From Pisolithus tinctorius (taxonomy: Eukaryota; Basidiomycota; Agaricomycetes; Boletales; Pisolithaceae), in assembly GCA_024663395.1 (NCBI GenBank), contig JANFAH010000031.1, positions 620,001-684,000 of the forward strand: a stretch of 64,000 nt of DNA. The letters are read 5' to 3'. The position numbers and the translations under genes were made by a program. The notes below the pieces were generated by a model. It saw only the letters and a list, made by a program, of their open reading frames with translations. It was not told where the DNA came from and made no database searches. Below, one piece after another: positions 12,473 to 23,027 of the stretch (the first letter of the stretch is position 1; the number at the start of each line of letters is the position of its first letter).

Positions 12473-13694
12473 ATGCCCTCAGTAACAGGTACAGAGGCCG
12501 TAAACGCGTTCGTCGTCGCCATACGTCCGAGTTTCAACTATATCCTTGCAAGCACCGCGTTGTCTGCGTGTTTGTTTACTCTCCTTGTGGCCCTTTTCGT
12601 GTTCTCCACAAGGGAGTCTCGGCGCCGCGTGGTATTCCGACTGAATGTATTCGCTATCTGTCTCGCCCTGACACTGGGCACACTGATTGGACTAGCCTGT
12701 GGGAAGGTGATAATCGACCCATTCAATCATGCGTGGAAGCAGTACTATGTTGTTGCGGTCGCCTTTGCTCTCTGGTGTCCGTTACTTTACGACTCGATAT
12801 TGCTGACTCGGCTTGTTGTACTCTACCCCATCACCAGCACTCCTCTGGTCACACTGGTGAAGATATTTGCGTTCCCATTTTGTATCAAATGTGCCCGAGT
12901 GGTAGTCCTCGTGCGTTTCTTTGTCGTTGATCAGGTCCATTGCTGGTGACACATTATACAGACTCTTTTCCTCGACGGTTACATTAAGTCTGAAATTATC
13001 ACTAAGGGTCCTTTTGTCGAGGAGCAAGATGCTAGCTGGTATCGTAACCCTAAAATCGCCGCCGAATGGATAATACAGATGGCAGACAACCTGTGAGTTG
13101 GCGGCCCTCCGTGCGGTCCGCTGGGTAGCTCAGCTGTCACGTTTTCAAAAGATACACCGTCGGCCTCTTCCTTTACAAACTCCACGTCCGTACATCATTG
13201 ATACAAAAGGGTGAGTGCCGCCTCCGTGCTTCCTCGGAAACGAGCTAAATAACTTGCGTGTTTCCCGATATGCAGTCGGCGGCATATCAGAGCATATCCG
13301 CCAAATATTTTACATCTCCGTGGCGAATTTCGTTTTCCCTCTCCTTTTCAACATTGCACAAATCATCTTGATCATGACGGACAGACACCCCGCTGCCGGC
13401 ATAGTGATAGTTGTGATCAACAACTACATGGCTGTCATGGGTGTATTGTGCGCGACGCTGTGGTTCTCTGGATCAGAGTGGGTTCGCACTCACAGCCAAC
13501 CAACATCTGGTCGCGGGTTCTCGTGCAAGCCGAATTCGGAACATATGCGTGGCTCGCTTGGGGAGAGTGGGAGTCAAGTCCTAGTAATTGGGAAGAGTTT
13601 TAGTACGCTTGACGCGGCGAGTTTGGACGCTGGTCCAGCGAGGGATTCCAGGCAAGTCACTATCCCGGGCAGAAAGGACAACCACACGGGATGA
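12473..13694 (+). CDS. Seven-transmembrane protein, array copy 5 (intact, 4 exons)
   Basis: Exons 12473-12910 (438 nt), 12962-13092 (131 nt), 13152-13210 (59 nt) and 13276-13694 give 348 aa in frame. All donors are GTGCGT or GTGAGT; acceptors are ACAG, AAAG and GCAG. It starts MPSVTGTEAVNAF; an in-frame ATG further upstream (MQSGASVSQ) is disfavoured because paralogues begin at MSSV. Landmarks are FSTRESRRRVVF, FCIKCARVV, YTVGLFLYKLHVRT and IRQIFYISVANFVFPLLF. Hydrophobic segments are spaced as in copies 1 and 4. Unrecognised 7TM family, probably plasma-membrane; substrate or ligand unknown. Confidence 0.75.
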
Positions 13695-14039
13695 TTTTTA
13701 AACATACCGGCTACGCGTTTCCACCCCTTCAACATCGCGGCACGTTGCGATTCTAGCCCGAAATTTGTTTAACTGTCGGGATTCCGCACCTATAACCTAC
13801 TCCCATACCACACTTCCTGAGACACGACAGCTTCCCAGCAGTATATATGTACTTGTACCAGCCAAACCACTTCATGAATTTGTGTACTATGAGAAAGACC
13901 CAAATTTCATTTCAAAATCTGCAGCGGGATGTTATTGTTTGCCAATGTTTGCGTCGACTGTACAGTTTGGTTCAGCCACCCTCGCTCGCTGAGGACACTC
14001 GTCCATACTTGCACGAACGCCGTGAGCGACGAACCCAAA

Positions 14040-14928
14040 ATGTCTTCCGATCTCCAGTGGCTCCTTCTCCGCGTTAGTGAGCCTTAATGAATTGGTTTAT
14101 CAGCAGGTCCTGACAGAGGTCCCCAATCATGCAGAATTACAACTCTTTCATGGTAAAGAGGGGTCCTGAAGGAAAGACCTTCTCCACTGAGCACGTCCGT
14201 GATCTCCGCGTAGCTCTTTCGGTTATACATCTTACCAATGACTGGGCAGGGTAACCTCCGGAATCTCCACTCACACAAATTCTCTGGCCTTTCAAATGCC
14301 AAGGCAAGCCCCTTCACTACCATATCTCACGAGATGCTGAATGTTGTCTTCGTATAGACTATCGATATCAAGGACTCGGGTTCAGGCATCCAGATTACTA
14401 CCCGGAAGTCTAAAGTCTCCCCTCACGCTGTTCGCTCAGCTCGGACTACCCTGACGATCCGCAACCGGTCAGGACCCCGGCGCGCGTTCGGTGTCGTCGC
14501 CGGTCTTGCGAAGCGGGGATACCGCCCTGACTTGCGGACAGTGAGTCGTTACTCCATTCAATTCCATTGTTTTTCGTGTATACATCTTGTGGGATTCGCT
14601 TTATGGAACGAACGCACTCTCGTTAGAACCCGCTGGATACACCTATGATGGTGCTAAGGAAGGCCGGGCGTGGACATGTTTGCAAGATTAATATGGCTTA
14701 TCGTCACTATGCTTTTATCCTCCTTCAGAGCTTTACTGAAGGTGGCGCGAATGACGCTAACATTTTTTTAAATTACTCGATTACTGCCTGGGGAAGAACG
14801 CTCACTGACTCATCTCCCCCTGCTAGGCTGCACTTGCCCGCACTTCTGCTCTCATCGCCGCTCAAAACGAGAAGAAGCCTGCACTACCGAAGAAGCTCCG
14901 GGGCAGGAAGGCCACTGCACGATCTTAA
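14040..14928 (+). CDS. RPL28: 60S ribosomal protein L28 (eL28)
   Basis: Five exons: 14040-14072, 14135-14194, 14250-14303, 14358-14540 and 14827-14928, 143 aa. Recognised from MSSDLQWLLLR at the start, then NYNSFMVKRGPEGK, GNLRNLHSHKFSGLSNAK, ITTRKSKVSPHAVRSA, AKRGYRPDLR and a basic tail ending KKLRGRKATARS. This is the order and length expected for eL28, a component of the large cytosolic ribosomal subunit. Intron 3 has a GC donor (GCAAGC). Intron 2 uses an unusual GTCCGT donor. Intron 4 is long (286 nt), which is common in ribosomal protein genes. All phases agree and there are no frame breaks, so it is probably functional. Confidence 0.9.
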
Positions 14929-15124
14929 TCGCGTGTATTTCTAGTGTTCTGCATTGCTTGGTTATGCTTAGTCGTAACGGAGTGCTTTCCTTATTCTCGT
15001 ATCACGAGAATGTGATGATCTTTCAGGATATCAGTGTCGAAAGTACGCATACAGGTATGATCCTTGAGGCAGTCTGTAACATTATACGACTCGTACTGTC
15101 AGCGAAGACATCGCCCTTCCTAGC

Positions 15125-15600
15125 TCACACAATGAACCCTTTAGACATAGGTTGTCCAATTCTGCCGGCAGCTCCAAACCCATGCTTACTGGCCACACTA
15201 TCTCTGGTGGGCTGAATGGCGTCGAGTTTCTTGTTGGGGTTCTCCTTGAACTGTTTGTCGTCCCGCGCCCGGTGACCCTGCTTCTTTTGCTTCTTCGGAG
15301 CTTCATCCTCTTTCTGAGGTGTTCTGTCGGTCTCGTGAGCAGTTGGGCGAGGGTAGTCAGCATTCTCGGTTCCATTAGAATTCGGATTCGTGGAGTTTCC
15401 ACCACTGCAAGGTGATTAACCCAGACATCCATATGCCAAGCAACGCCATATCTCACTGGATGGTATGAGCCTTGTGTTTGTTACTGATAGAGAGGCGCCG
15501 ACCTCCGACTTTGACTGTTAAGATAGGGGTGTGAGCTGATACAACAGGGACGGCGGTGAGACGCACTCGCGGGGGGATGTTGCACGGGTATATCAGTCAT
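15125..15600 (-). CDS. Small basic protein of unknown function, two exons, one frame problem
   Basis: The minus-strand 3' exon (15404 to 15125) reads in frame from an acceptor TTGCAG to a TGA. It encodes a polar, basic tail containing KKQKKQGHRARDDKQF and ending GRIGQPMSKGFIV. A 52-nt intron (donor GTGAGA at 15456) links it to an upstream exon containing HTPILTVKVGGRRLSI. A candidate ATG at 15600-15598 (MTDIPVQHPP) is one nucleotide out of frame with that exon, across a run of six C residues. A TATA-like box lies about 50 bp upstream. I do not recognise the protein. The frame problem could be a real mutation, a missed mini-exon or an assembly error. Confidence 0.5.
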
Positions 15601-15648
15601 GGTAGATAACAAGAAGGGGCTGGCATTGGTTGGGGGGGCTCGCTATCG

Positions 15649-15656
15649 CTTTTATA
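15649..15656 (-). promoter_or_regulatory. TATA-box candidate for the 15.1-15.6 kb gene
   Basis: The minus strand reads GATATAAAAGCG here, about 50 bp upstream of the candidate ATG at 15600. Spacing and sequence fit a core promoter and support a real gene on the minus strand. Confidence 0.4.
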
Positions 15657-16099
15657 TCAAAGTCTGTTGCGCCCAGTTACAGTTTTGACGTGCACGTGAA
15701 CGGTCAGTTGACGTTTGACCTTTTCCGGAGTCATCGTCATTTATACAACCCACAAAAGCCGCAGGTCCGAGCGTTGCATGCGGAGTAGTATGCGCGACCC
15801 TACAGCTACCACGAAACTCGAGGGGAATGATGGGATTCCATTTAAAGTGGGTGGAAACCCAGCAACACCCTCCAGTCACCATCCTTCCCGTCGATCTCTG
15901 CATTTCCGGCCTTTATCTTACAGTCCATCCTCCTACAAGCGCACGACCATGGTGGGAGTGAACAAAGTGCATAAAGCGGCAACCAGGGACGTTGCCGACT
16001 TTGCCTTCAAGCCACCATGCCCACGTTGACTGCCCGTAGTCGGACGAAAACACAAAGGTGCTTGTACGCGGTAATCCCACCCTGCGATCTAATTCAATC

Positions 16100-17229
16100 A
16101 TGGCTCTGTTTGAGCAAGATGTTTATTCAAGTCTGCACTCTGACATCACACAAGTCGAATCATACGTTGTGCCTACGCAGCAAGAGAAGCACGAGACACA
16201 TGAGGTACATATATAACCCCCTCGCCGCCGTCCTGCGGAAGCGTCTCCGTGAATGTCAGGTAGAAATGTTTGGCAGCACTACCCAAGGTTCGGCACTCTA
16301 CAGCAGGTAGGTATAGCCTGTCGCTATCTGTTGGTCAACTCTGAGATGCCCGATTGCGGTACAGATGTTGCCCTTTCGATGCCAGAGAAGATAGATCGCA
16401 AGGTCTTGTTCCAAATAGCCTGAAAGTTAAACGAGGTAGGGTTCGTAGAGGCTACTCAAACTCAGGTGCGGAACATGTTCGTGTCCCGATTGCCAGTGTT
16501 CAAACAAAACCTGAATTTGGTGCGATACCCTTCGGCGTCCTTGTGATACTGGCGTATCACTTACACAGATTAGGATCACTGCGGGTCGACATTGTCGTTG
16601 ACAATACCGACGGCAGGAAAGTGGTCCCAGTCGTGCAAGAATATGCCCGCATTGAGACCACTGCTAATGACCGTCAAGGTCTTTCTCTCTCAGCACGGTC
16701 TGAATTCAGCTGCAACTGGGGGTTCCAGTAGCTATGTGCTTGCGTACATGATCATACATTTCATGCAGGTGCCGTTAATATTGATTTCCGGTGCATACTT
16801 TGTGCTAAATCGCGACTTCCTCTTAATGCAGGCCGATCCGTGTGGTCGCCCACAGTCGTGGATAGACGACCCGATAGGCAGTGAAAGTTTGGGTTATCTG
16901 CTACTAGATTTTATGGAGCATTATGGGTCCAAATTCCCGTATGAAACTCATTACTTACATTCGAGGCTGGGAAGCTCCTGCCGAAAGCGAATATACTATG
17001 GATATCGCAGAACTGCTACCGCCAACTTTGCGTGGAATGCCTCACAGCCGAAGGTAAGTTGCACAGAGCTCCTCAACTGTTTCATTACCTTACAAGTGTC
17101 GTAGAAGCCAATATAGTCAGGGCCTTGGACAAAGCCAAAGCCCTCAAAGCTGCGTTCTGGGGACTCACACGGCTTCGAAATCTGATGGAAGCAAGTCTGA
17201 AGACGGCTCCGGAGGAAAGTACGTCTTGA
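16100..17229 (+). pseudogene. Trf4/Cid14-like non-canonical poly(A) polymerase, decayed
   Basis: Scattered frames line up with the nucleotidyltransferase and PAP-associated domains of the Trf4/PAPD5 family. In order: start MALFEQDVYSSLHSDITQVE; nucleotide-binding helix turn VEMFGSTTQGSALYS; DVALSMPEKIDRKVLFQIA; VRVPI and TKPEFGAIPF; VDNTDGRKVVPVVQEY; RPLLMTVKVFLSQHGLNSAA followed by a GGSSSY turn; and LLLDFMEHYGSKFPYET. The 3' part contains QLCVECLTAEG. The frames are broken at several points: between HETHEV and YNPLAAV, before VRVPI, around 16580, and after 16960. There is also a TGA after FQIA where Arg is expected. A single intron (about 16768-16830, ending TGCAG) is plausible. Such enzymes oligoadenylate nuclear RNAs for exosome decay. 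The lesions argue for a pseudogene rather than a highly intronic gene. Confidence 0.6.
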
Positions 17230-17743
17230 GAAGGATCCTCAGCTCCAGCGGTATTAGCTATCTGGACAAAATCATAATAATCGCGTACGAGTTAAGTGTA
17301 TAGCTGAAACTGTGCAACCGGTGCAGGACTATGAACAGAGACTAGGCGTTCACGAACTAGTATCCAACAACCTAACCCTGAACACCAAGAGGTTCAAGAA
17401 GAGTGGGATGGGGGTAGCTAAACCACAGGTTGAATCGACCATGCGGTACACTATGGAGCGAGGGTTGGAAGAAATTGCTTCCTGGGGGAACCAGAAAGGG
17501 GGTCACTCCATGTGTTGAACAAGACTCTTACTTCCTTGTAATGCACATTCGATCTTCTTTTTTCGTTCGGTCTTTAAGTGCTTCCTACATTGCACGTCAA
17601 CCGACCTAACAATCCCAGTGATTCGCTATCGCAGAAGTAAACAAAAGTGAGGTCATGGAGTGTTTTGGCATATGTCCATAGCATGGAAGGACATCGTGAT
17701 GTAGGAAATGACATACAACCTGATATAAGTAATAGTGAAGCAT
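17230..17743. other. Intergenic, downstream of uS4 and of the poly(A) polymerase remnant
   Basis: An open frame at 17312-17518 is not recognised and is not supported by splice signals. I see nothing else that I can name. Confidence 0.3.
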
Positions 17744-18592
17744 TTACTCTTCCTCCTCCTCGTCTCCACCCTCTTCCCTCTTGGCTGCAGCGGCGGCGCG
17801 CTTGCGCTTGACGCGACCTGGACGTCCACCTCCGTATGGCGAGGTGAGAGCGAAGTCGATGTGTTTCTGTGAATCCAGACGGACCACAAACGATGGCACA
17901 TTGACGATTTGCTTTCCAACGCTGAGGGAGATGAGTACTTGACCCTTGACGTACAATTTACTGACTTACCGAATGTGGCGTTGCCTGATGAGCACACGGG
18001 CGTGGTGAATACTCTTTGCGAGGTTGGTCTTGAACACCTGAGTTTGCAGCCGACGCTCCAAGAAATCCTCGACCTTCAATGCCAACACGTAATCAAGCCG
18101 CATGCGAGTCTCGTCGAGGACACCAATCCGGACAAGACGACGGATGAGGGCATTACCCTCGAAAAGTCGCTTAGGGTCTTTGTCTTCGAGCTTGAGAAGC
18201 TCACGAGCAGCACGACGAATTTTCGAAAGGACGAGACCGATACGCCAGATTTCACGTTTGTTGCGAAGGCCGTACTCGCCAGCAAGCTAAATGAGCGAAG
18301 AAATAAACATCTTCAGCGCTTTTGTATCTCCCCAGATCATATGAGATTTACGGTACCTTGAGCTCAGCGTCGAGACGGGAAGACTCGAATGGTCGACGAG
18401 GGACCTTGTAGCTGGATAATTACCACAGAGAATAGCGAGACTCCATCAGCACCCAGAAACCCCCACACAGACTTCCGTATAAATCCCAAAAAGAACGAGA
18501 TGGCTCACGTTTTGTTATGATTCCGTGGTGCTCTACAAGCATATCAGATCCATCCTGCAACAAGCGGCATGAGCAGGACTGTACCTTGGCAT
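17744..18592 (-). CDS. RPS9: 40S ribosomal protein S9 (uS4)
   Basis: Minus-strand exons, 5' to 3': a tentative first exon 18592-18585 (ATGCCAAG), then 18411-18357, 18286-17970 and 17921-17744. The spliced product reads [35 protein letters not shown], an S4 RNA-binding region ([28 protein letters not shown]), [41 protein letters not shown] and [20 protein letters not shown]. It ends in a lysine/arginine then glutamate-rich tail. This matches uS4 closely over nearly full length. The first exon is a guess: it gives [11 protein letters not shown], a few residues shorter than usual, with a 173-nt intron. The rest is solid. It is divergently arranged with eL21. Confidence 0.88.
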
Positions 18593-18846
18593 TTTTCTTG
18601 AGGATAGACGTCGTCTTGACGGGATTCAGCTGTCCACGGTTGGGTAACCAAATTAGGTGGGACAACAGACGAGCAGCCACAACTGTACAGTTGCACTGAA
18701 GCCACTCGGAGATAACCGAGTCAACTCTTTGGCCTCAAGCTCAAGCCTGACATTCTCGACGTCGATACCGACACTAACGATGTAAGTATCATTTGTGGCC
18801 TTCGGTGGGGCCGCTTCGTTGATCAGACTTTGGAGCAGACATCAAG
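18593..18846. promoter_or_regulatory. Shared divergent promoter region of uS4/S9 and eL21
   Basis: About 255 bp separate the proposed start codons of two ribosomal protein genes transcribed away from each other. Co-regulation through a bidirectional promoter is an inference from the arrangement. A longish open frame on the minus strand here (about 18690-18835) is unrecognised. Confidence 0.5.
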
Positions 18847-19504
18847 ATGCCGCACTCGTTTGGTTACCGCGCGCGCACGCGCGACATGTTCAAGCGGGGC
18901 TTCAAGGGTAATAACTTGACGCTTCTCGTTTCGCAGGACCGACGCTGATACAAGTTGGCAACACTTAGACCATGGTCCGATTAAACTTTCGACCTACTTG
19001 GTCAACTATCGTGTCGGTGACATCGTGGACATCAAGGCTAACGCTGCACAACAAAAGGGTATGCCCCATAAGTACTACCATGGGTTCGTTCGTCTTAGCT
19101 GGTATTGTTTTCCCGTCCTATGCTGACTACTTGCGAATAGACGAACAGGCATTGTCTACAACGTCACCCCACATGCCGTCGGCGTGATCGTGTACAAGGT
19201 GGTGGGGAATCGCTACATCGAAAAGCGTGTTAACCTTCGGGTCGAGCACGTCAAGCACTCGAAGTGCCGACAAGAATTTCTGGATCGTGTGAAGCGGAAT
19301 CACGAGGCACACGTTGAAGCCAAGGAGAAGGGCGGTATGTGTCCGTTGTTTTAGTGTCTATCTTTTATAATTAATGCCGTTCTCCCAAAAGAACGTGTGT
19401 GCCTCAAGCGCATTCCCGCTGCCCCTCGTGAAGCACATGTCGTTTCGGTTGCCGACAACGCTCCACAAACGATGGCACCAGTAGCGTACGAAACTAAGAT
19501 TTAA
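18847..19504 (+). CDS. RPL21: 60S ribosomal protein L21 (eL21)
   Basis: Exons 18847-18907, 18969-19083, 19141-19334 and 19392-19504. All donors are GT (GTAATA, GTTCGT, GTATGT) and all acceptors are AG. The protein starts [20 protein letters not shown] and continues [56 protein letters not shown], then a basic region ([16 protein letters not shown]). It ends [15 protein letters not shown] and VAYETKI before TAA. These are diagnostic eL21 motifs in correct order and at full length, so it should be functional. It is a large-subunit ribosomal protein. Confidence 0.93.
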
Positions 19505-20677
19505 TCGCGCTGCGTGTATTTGTCTACTGTTCCCTCGTCTATGCTATCACTGCATATTGTTACTACCATGTGCCCATGCAATCATGACTCGACATGCTGC
19601 GCAAACACCGTTGTTCGTGCGATGGCGTGATTCTTGTCTAAGTCAGCGGACAGTCAGATAATTGATCCATCAAAACTAAATAACCTGGGAGATTGTTTTG
19701 ACTGCTTGAAATGATGAATTTTCAGGTATGCACATCCTCAAGGTAAGTTAGCTCCTAAGATAGCAAACAAAGGCTTATCCATGTGTCAAGTCAGTGAATA
19801 TATGAAGTACTTTCAATGAGGCTAAGTGTTGACCAAGTACCAACCCTTGACATATGGTGACTCAAGAACTGTCCAGATGTTTGCACTTTTTCAAAGATTG
19901 GTTTGTAATTCAGTCCATATTAATCCATAAGCCAAGAGAAAATAGGGGTAGATGGCCAGGGGCCACATGACCATGTATGCCAGTTTGGTTATGACCATGT
20001 GGCTTGATACTGCACAATGAATCCACTCTTTGCATGTTGCTACTGGTAGCTGTTAAGGGAATAATATAATTGCAAGTAGAGATTTGAAAGATAGAAGCAA
20101 GTGGGTGGAGGTGCGAAGTGCTGTAGGAAAAGAGAATAAATGGGAGAGTGAGGGGTAGGGTGAAATCTGAGGGGAGAGAGTAAGCAAAAAGGGGCTTCTA
20201 TAGCCTGGGCAAAAATCCTGATAGTCATCTGAAGGCTTCTATGGCTGTCTTGGTGCAGGGAACAACCTGCTCAAGCTCGTCTCTCGTCTTAGGGTAACTT
20301 GTCTATTTTTTTTTTAAGGAAAACTAACTATGCCAGTCACTAGGTAGTGCTGACTAAGCAACAAAAAAAGCGAAATTCTAAGAACAAGTAGCAGAGGGAT
20401 AGCTAGACCAAAATAAAGTAAAATCATCAAAATAAAACAATTCCCCCAGTAGGGAAATTACATTCCCTACAGCACCTCTTGGCTGTGGTGAGATAGGGAC
20501 CTGTGAGATGAGCATTAGCTGCATATCCTGGGTGTTAGGAGGGGTTTTTGCCCAATGTGACAGGCTGATGCTCAGCTCCCCAAGGTTAGGAAGGGCAAAG
20601 GTCTTGACTCACAAGTGATGTGGTTTCAGCATATGGGGGGCATTGTGATGCAGACAAATTCTGTGGCTGTCTCTGTG
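19505..20677. other. Intergenic boundary between housekeeping genes and transposon-rich DNA
   Basis: No gene recognised. Composition becomes more A/T-rich, with homopolymer runs such as at 20309-20321. Some features, such as a CCCCCAGTAGGGAAATTACA tract near 20443-20462, look like remnants of an LTR or other repeat, but I cannot place them in a family. Confidence 0.35.
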
Positions 20678-21130
20678 TGTTACATTTCACCCCTACTTTT
20701 CCTTTGTCACTGTACAGTTACCTTGTGTTTGATCCATTGGACCCTCTTTCCTTTTTGAGCTGTCTTCTCTCTGATCTGACAGCTCTCTATTTCCACCATT
20801 AGCATTACTTGCTCTCTACATGCTTAGGACATGTGTCGCCATTGCTCAACCAATAGCGTAGATACCTTGTTACATGTGGACACCTCATGGTCCACCTCCT
20901 TTGTAGTATTTAGCCTGCCAGCTCAAGTCCTGGAAACCCAGACTTGAGCTGCTCAATCATATGCAGTGTTCTCTCAGAACTTTGCCCTCAGTGTCCCTAA
21001 CCAGGACCACTCTTACCGGTGTTGCCTAAATCCTTCGTCATTTATGAAGGTTACTGCAGCTGTTGCTCAGTAGAAACCAATAGACTGCATCTGAGCTCTC
21101 CCTACATCTTGACTTCAGTCAAGCATAACA
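20678..21130 (+). repeat. LTR copy (B family), plus orientation
   Basis: It begins TGTTACATTTCACCCC and ends GTCAAGCATAACA. The reverse complement of 23028-23488 is closely similar over its whole length, with the same TG...CA termini (TGTTATG / CATAACA). Flanking five-base sequences (CTGTG and AAAGC) do not match, so this is not a simple solo LTR with a preserved target duplication. It lies in inverted orientation to the 3' LTR of element B. Confidence 0.65.
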
Positions 21131-21320
21131 AAAGCTCAAGTCTACCAGCCTTTGGCCAAATCGGTCACTGTTTAGTGCACCACCACAAACCCCTGAAACA
21201 ATTGACATTGGGCACCATTGTGACCCACTCATGAAGAATTGTCATCTGACAAAGAACAAGAGAGCACTGTCACAGACACCTCCTCTAACAAACCCGAACA
21301 ACTGGATAGAGGATACTGTG

Positions 21321-21544
21321 GTTTTTAGCCCATTGTGATCCATCTCCTCTTGAACTCTTGTGGGGGTGATGTGCAGTGCAGGATCACAAGTGTTGAGGTG
21401 CTTGAGCTTGAACTCTCCAACTCTGGCCACTGGTTTTTAGCCTGTTGTGATCCATCTCCTCTTGAACTCTTGTGGGGGTGATGTGTAGTGTGGGATCAAA
21501 AGCATCAAGGTGCTTGAGCTTGAACTCTCTGACTCTGGCCACTG
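21321..21544. repeat. 112-bp tandem duplication inside the recombinase ORF
   Basis: 21321-21432 and 21433-21544 are direct copies (both begin GTTTTTAGCC and end with CTCTGGCCACTG or a close variant). They differ at about ten positions, mostly C/T or A/G. Both translate on the minus strand to the same peptide region (ARVxEFKLKHL, ITPTRVQEEMDHN). Confidence 0.8.
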
Positions 21545-22349
21545 CGTAGAAGGTGGTGGTTAAGCATGTGAATAGGGCTATGTCCAGAGGGTTGTCTTTC
21601 AGCAGGAAATTGTGGACATCGCAGATCATCTGCACTGTGATTGGCTTGTGCAGGTTTTGCTTGGAGGAGGCAGGTGCGATCTTGGAGGCCCCTTTGAGCA
21701 TGGTTGCTATCTGGTCTTTGTGAAGTATCCACAGTAGTCCATTGAGGGTGTGCTGTGTGCACACACTGTAAACATAGCCTTGTATGGTCTTTCCCAAGTA
21801 TGACCTGGCCAAGGAGGAGATGAAAGTTGATAATAAATTTGTGTCTGCAGGTGCACACTCCTCTTCTGCGATGTTTCTGCTGTTGCAGAAAACATGGTAT
21901 GCAAGCAGACCCACTCTGTAAGATGCCCTGGTGCTCTCATTCCAACCTCTGAGCATGACCTCCTGTACTCTGTCCCTGAAGTCTGGTGGCATGTTTAGGG
22001 ATTGTACTATGTTGGGGTGTGGTTGCCATTGCTCTAGCCTATCCTTGGCTGGGCATGCTGGGTGAAGCTCTGATGGTCTTGGTGTCAGGTTCATTGGGTA
22101 TGGGAGTATGAATGTAGGTTTTGGGTGGGGGCCCAGTTGATGAGTGAGCATTGTAGTCAGGATGTTATTGAAGTCAATATTGGATTGGGAGGTCCCAGGT
22201 GCACCAGTTGTCGAAATTGAAAATGAGGTGTGCAATGGGAGTGGGATCTGGATGGGGGGTAGTGCAAGTTGGGCAGGGGGATAGATGCCCAGGATGGGCT
22301 GTCTGCTGGGTTGGATTTGCTTGGGATGTAGTCTGCGAAAACTCTGCAT
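21384..22349 (-). pseudogene. Tyrosine recombinase-like ORF of the DIRS-like fragment
   Basis: The readable 321-aa frame has a proline-rich N-terminal part. A segment from about residue 120 follows (STRASYRVGLLAYHVFCNSR, EECAPADTNLLSTFISSLA, GKTIQGYVYSVCTQHTLNG) typical of fungal tyrosine recombinase N-terminal helices. Then come PITVQMICDVHNFLLKDNP, LDIALFTCLTTTFYAVARV and REFKLKHL, where the first catalytic Arg is expected (AR-V-REF). The frame ends in the tandem duplication before any HxxR or catalytic Tyr, so it cannot be an active recombinase. The N terminus is joined out of frame to the RNase H region (LGIYPPA belongs after SNPADSPS in the other frame). Confidence 0.6.
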
Positions 22350-22984
22350 GGGGGAGAGGCAAGGAGAGCATGGATCCTCTGGAAGGTTTTGTTTGTAGGC
22401 CTGTTGTTGCTCCTACCTTTTCTCCAGTCCTTGATGACTCCTTCGTTGTCTCTGAATACCTGTAGAGGTTTGGGGGAGGGACTGATGGGGAGGAGGTAGC
22501 ATATGAGGAATTCGAAAGCAACACTCTTGGCCCAGCTGATGTCTCTCTCATCTCTCTTCCAATCTGGGTGTAGCTTCCAGGCCCTCCATCTCTCTCCAAT
22601 AGTGATTGCAAGGCCAACACTGGAGCTGGCATCTGAGAAGGCTCAAAGGTCAATGGCAGTATGGTGGATGGGAATGGGGATGGGGGGTGATGTTTGGAGA
22701 GCTGTTTGCCACCAAAGTAGTTTGCATTGCATGCTTTGTGGTTGCATGCAGGGCATGAAAGGCTTGTCACTGAAAATAGTTAGCATGGCTTGTAGTGATG
22801 TTAGGTAAGCGTTTCCTCCTGGTATCACTAGTGCTGCATGTGAGAGCTGACCATGGAGCTTCTGCACCTCTTCTAGATTGTGTGTCTTCTTATGAGACCA
22901 CTCATCTAAGGACACTATGTATTTATCTTTTTTGCTGTCAGTGAGCCCTACAGTCTTGTTTTCTAGATTCCAGATGAAACCCAT
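22335..22984 (-). pseudogene. RT/RNase H remnant of the DIRS-like fragment
   Basis: On the minus strand 22984-22643 reads MGFIWNLENKTVGLTDSKKD, then HNLEEVQKLHGQLSHAALVI, a motif found at the end of DIRS-type reverse transcriptase domains, and QAMLTIFSDKPFMPCMQP. After a frame change the RNase H-like part follows: WRAWKLHPDWKRDERDISWA, FRDNEGVIKDWRKGRSNNRP, and ADYIPSKSNPADSPS. At least two frame shifts are present. Recognition rests on these motifs only. Confidence 0.55.
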
Positions 22985-23027
22985 GAAGATTGGTGAATAT
23001 GAGAATGGTGTGTCCTTTGAGAGCTCC

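Larger units (their letters stand above)
21131..23027 (-). mobile_element. DIRS-like (tyrosine recombinase) retroelement fragment
   Basis: Between the two inverted LTR copies, the minus strand carries, in order, the end of a reverse transcriptase, an RNase H-like region and the first part of a tyrosine recombinase. This order is typical of DIRS-type retroelements, which use a recombinase instead of an integrase. Both ends are missing: RT begins mid-domain at the LTR boundary, and the recombinase stops before its C-terminal catalytic residues. A 112-bp tandem duplication affects the recombinase end. Confidence 0.6.

Noticed and set aside
18420..18850. Minus-strand open frames as extra N-terminal exons of uS4/S9
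   Set aside because: The translations do not resemble the uS4 N terminus; only a tiny ATGCCAAG exon fits splice rules, and that is flagged as tentative.
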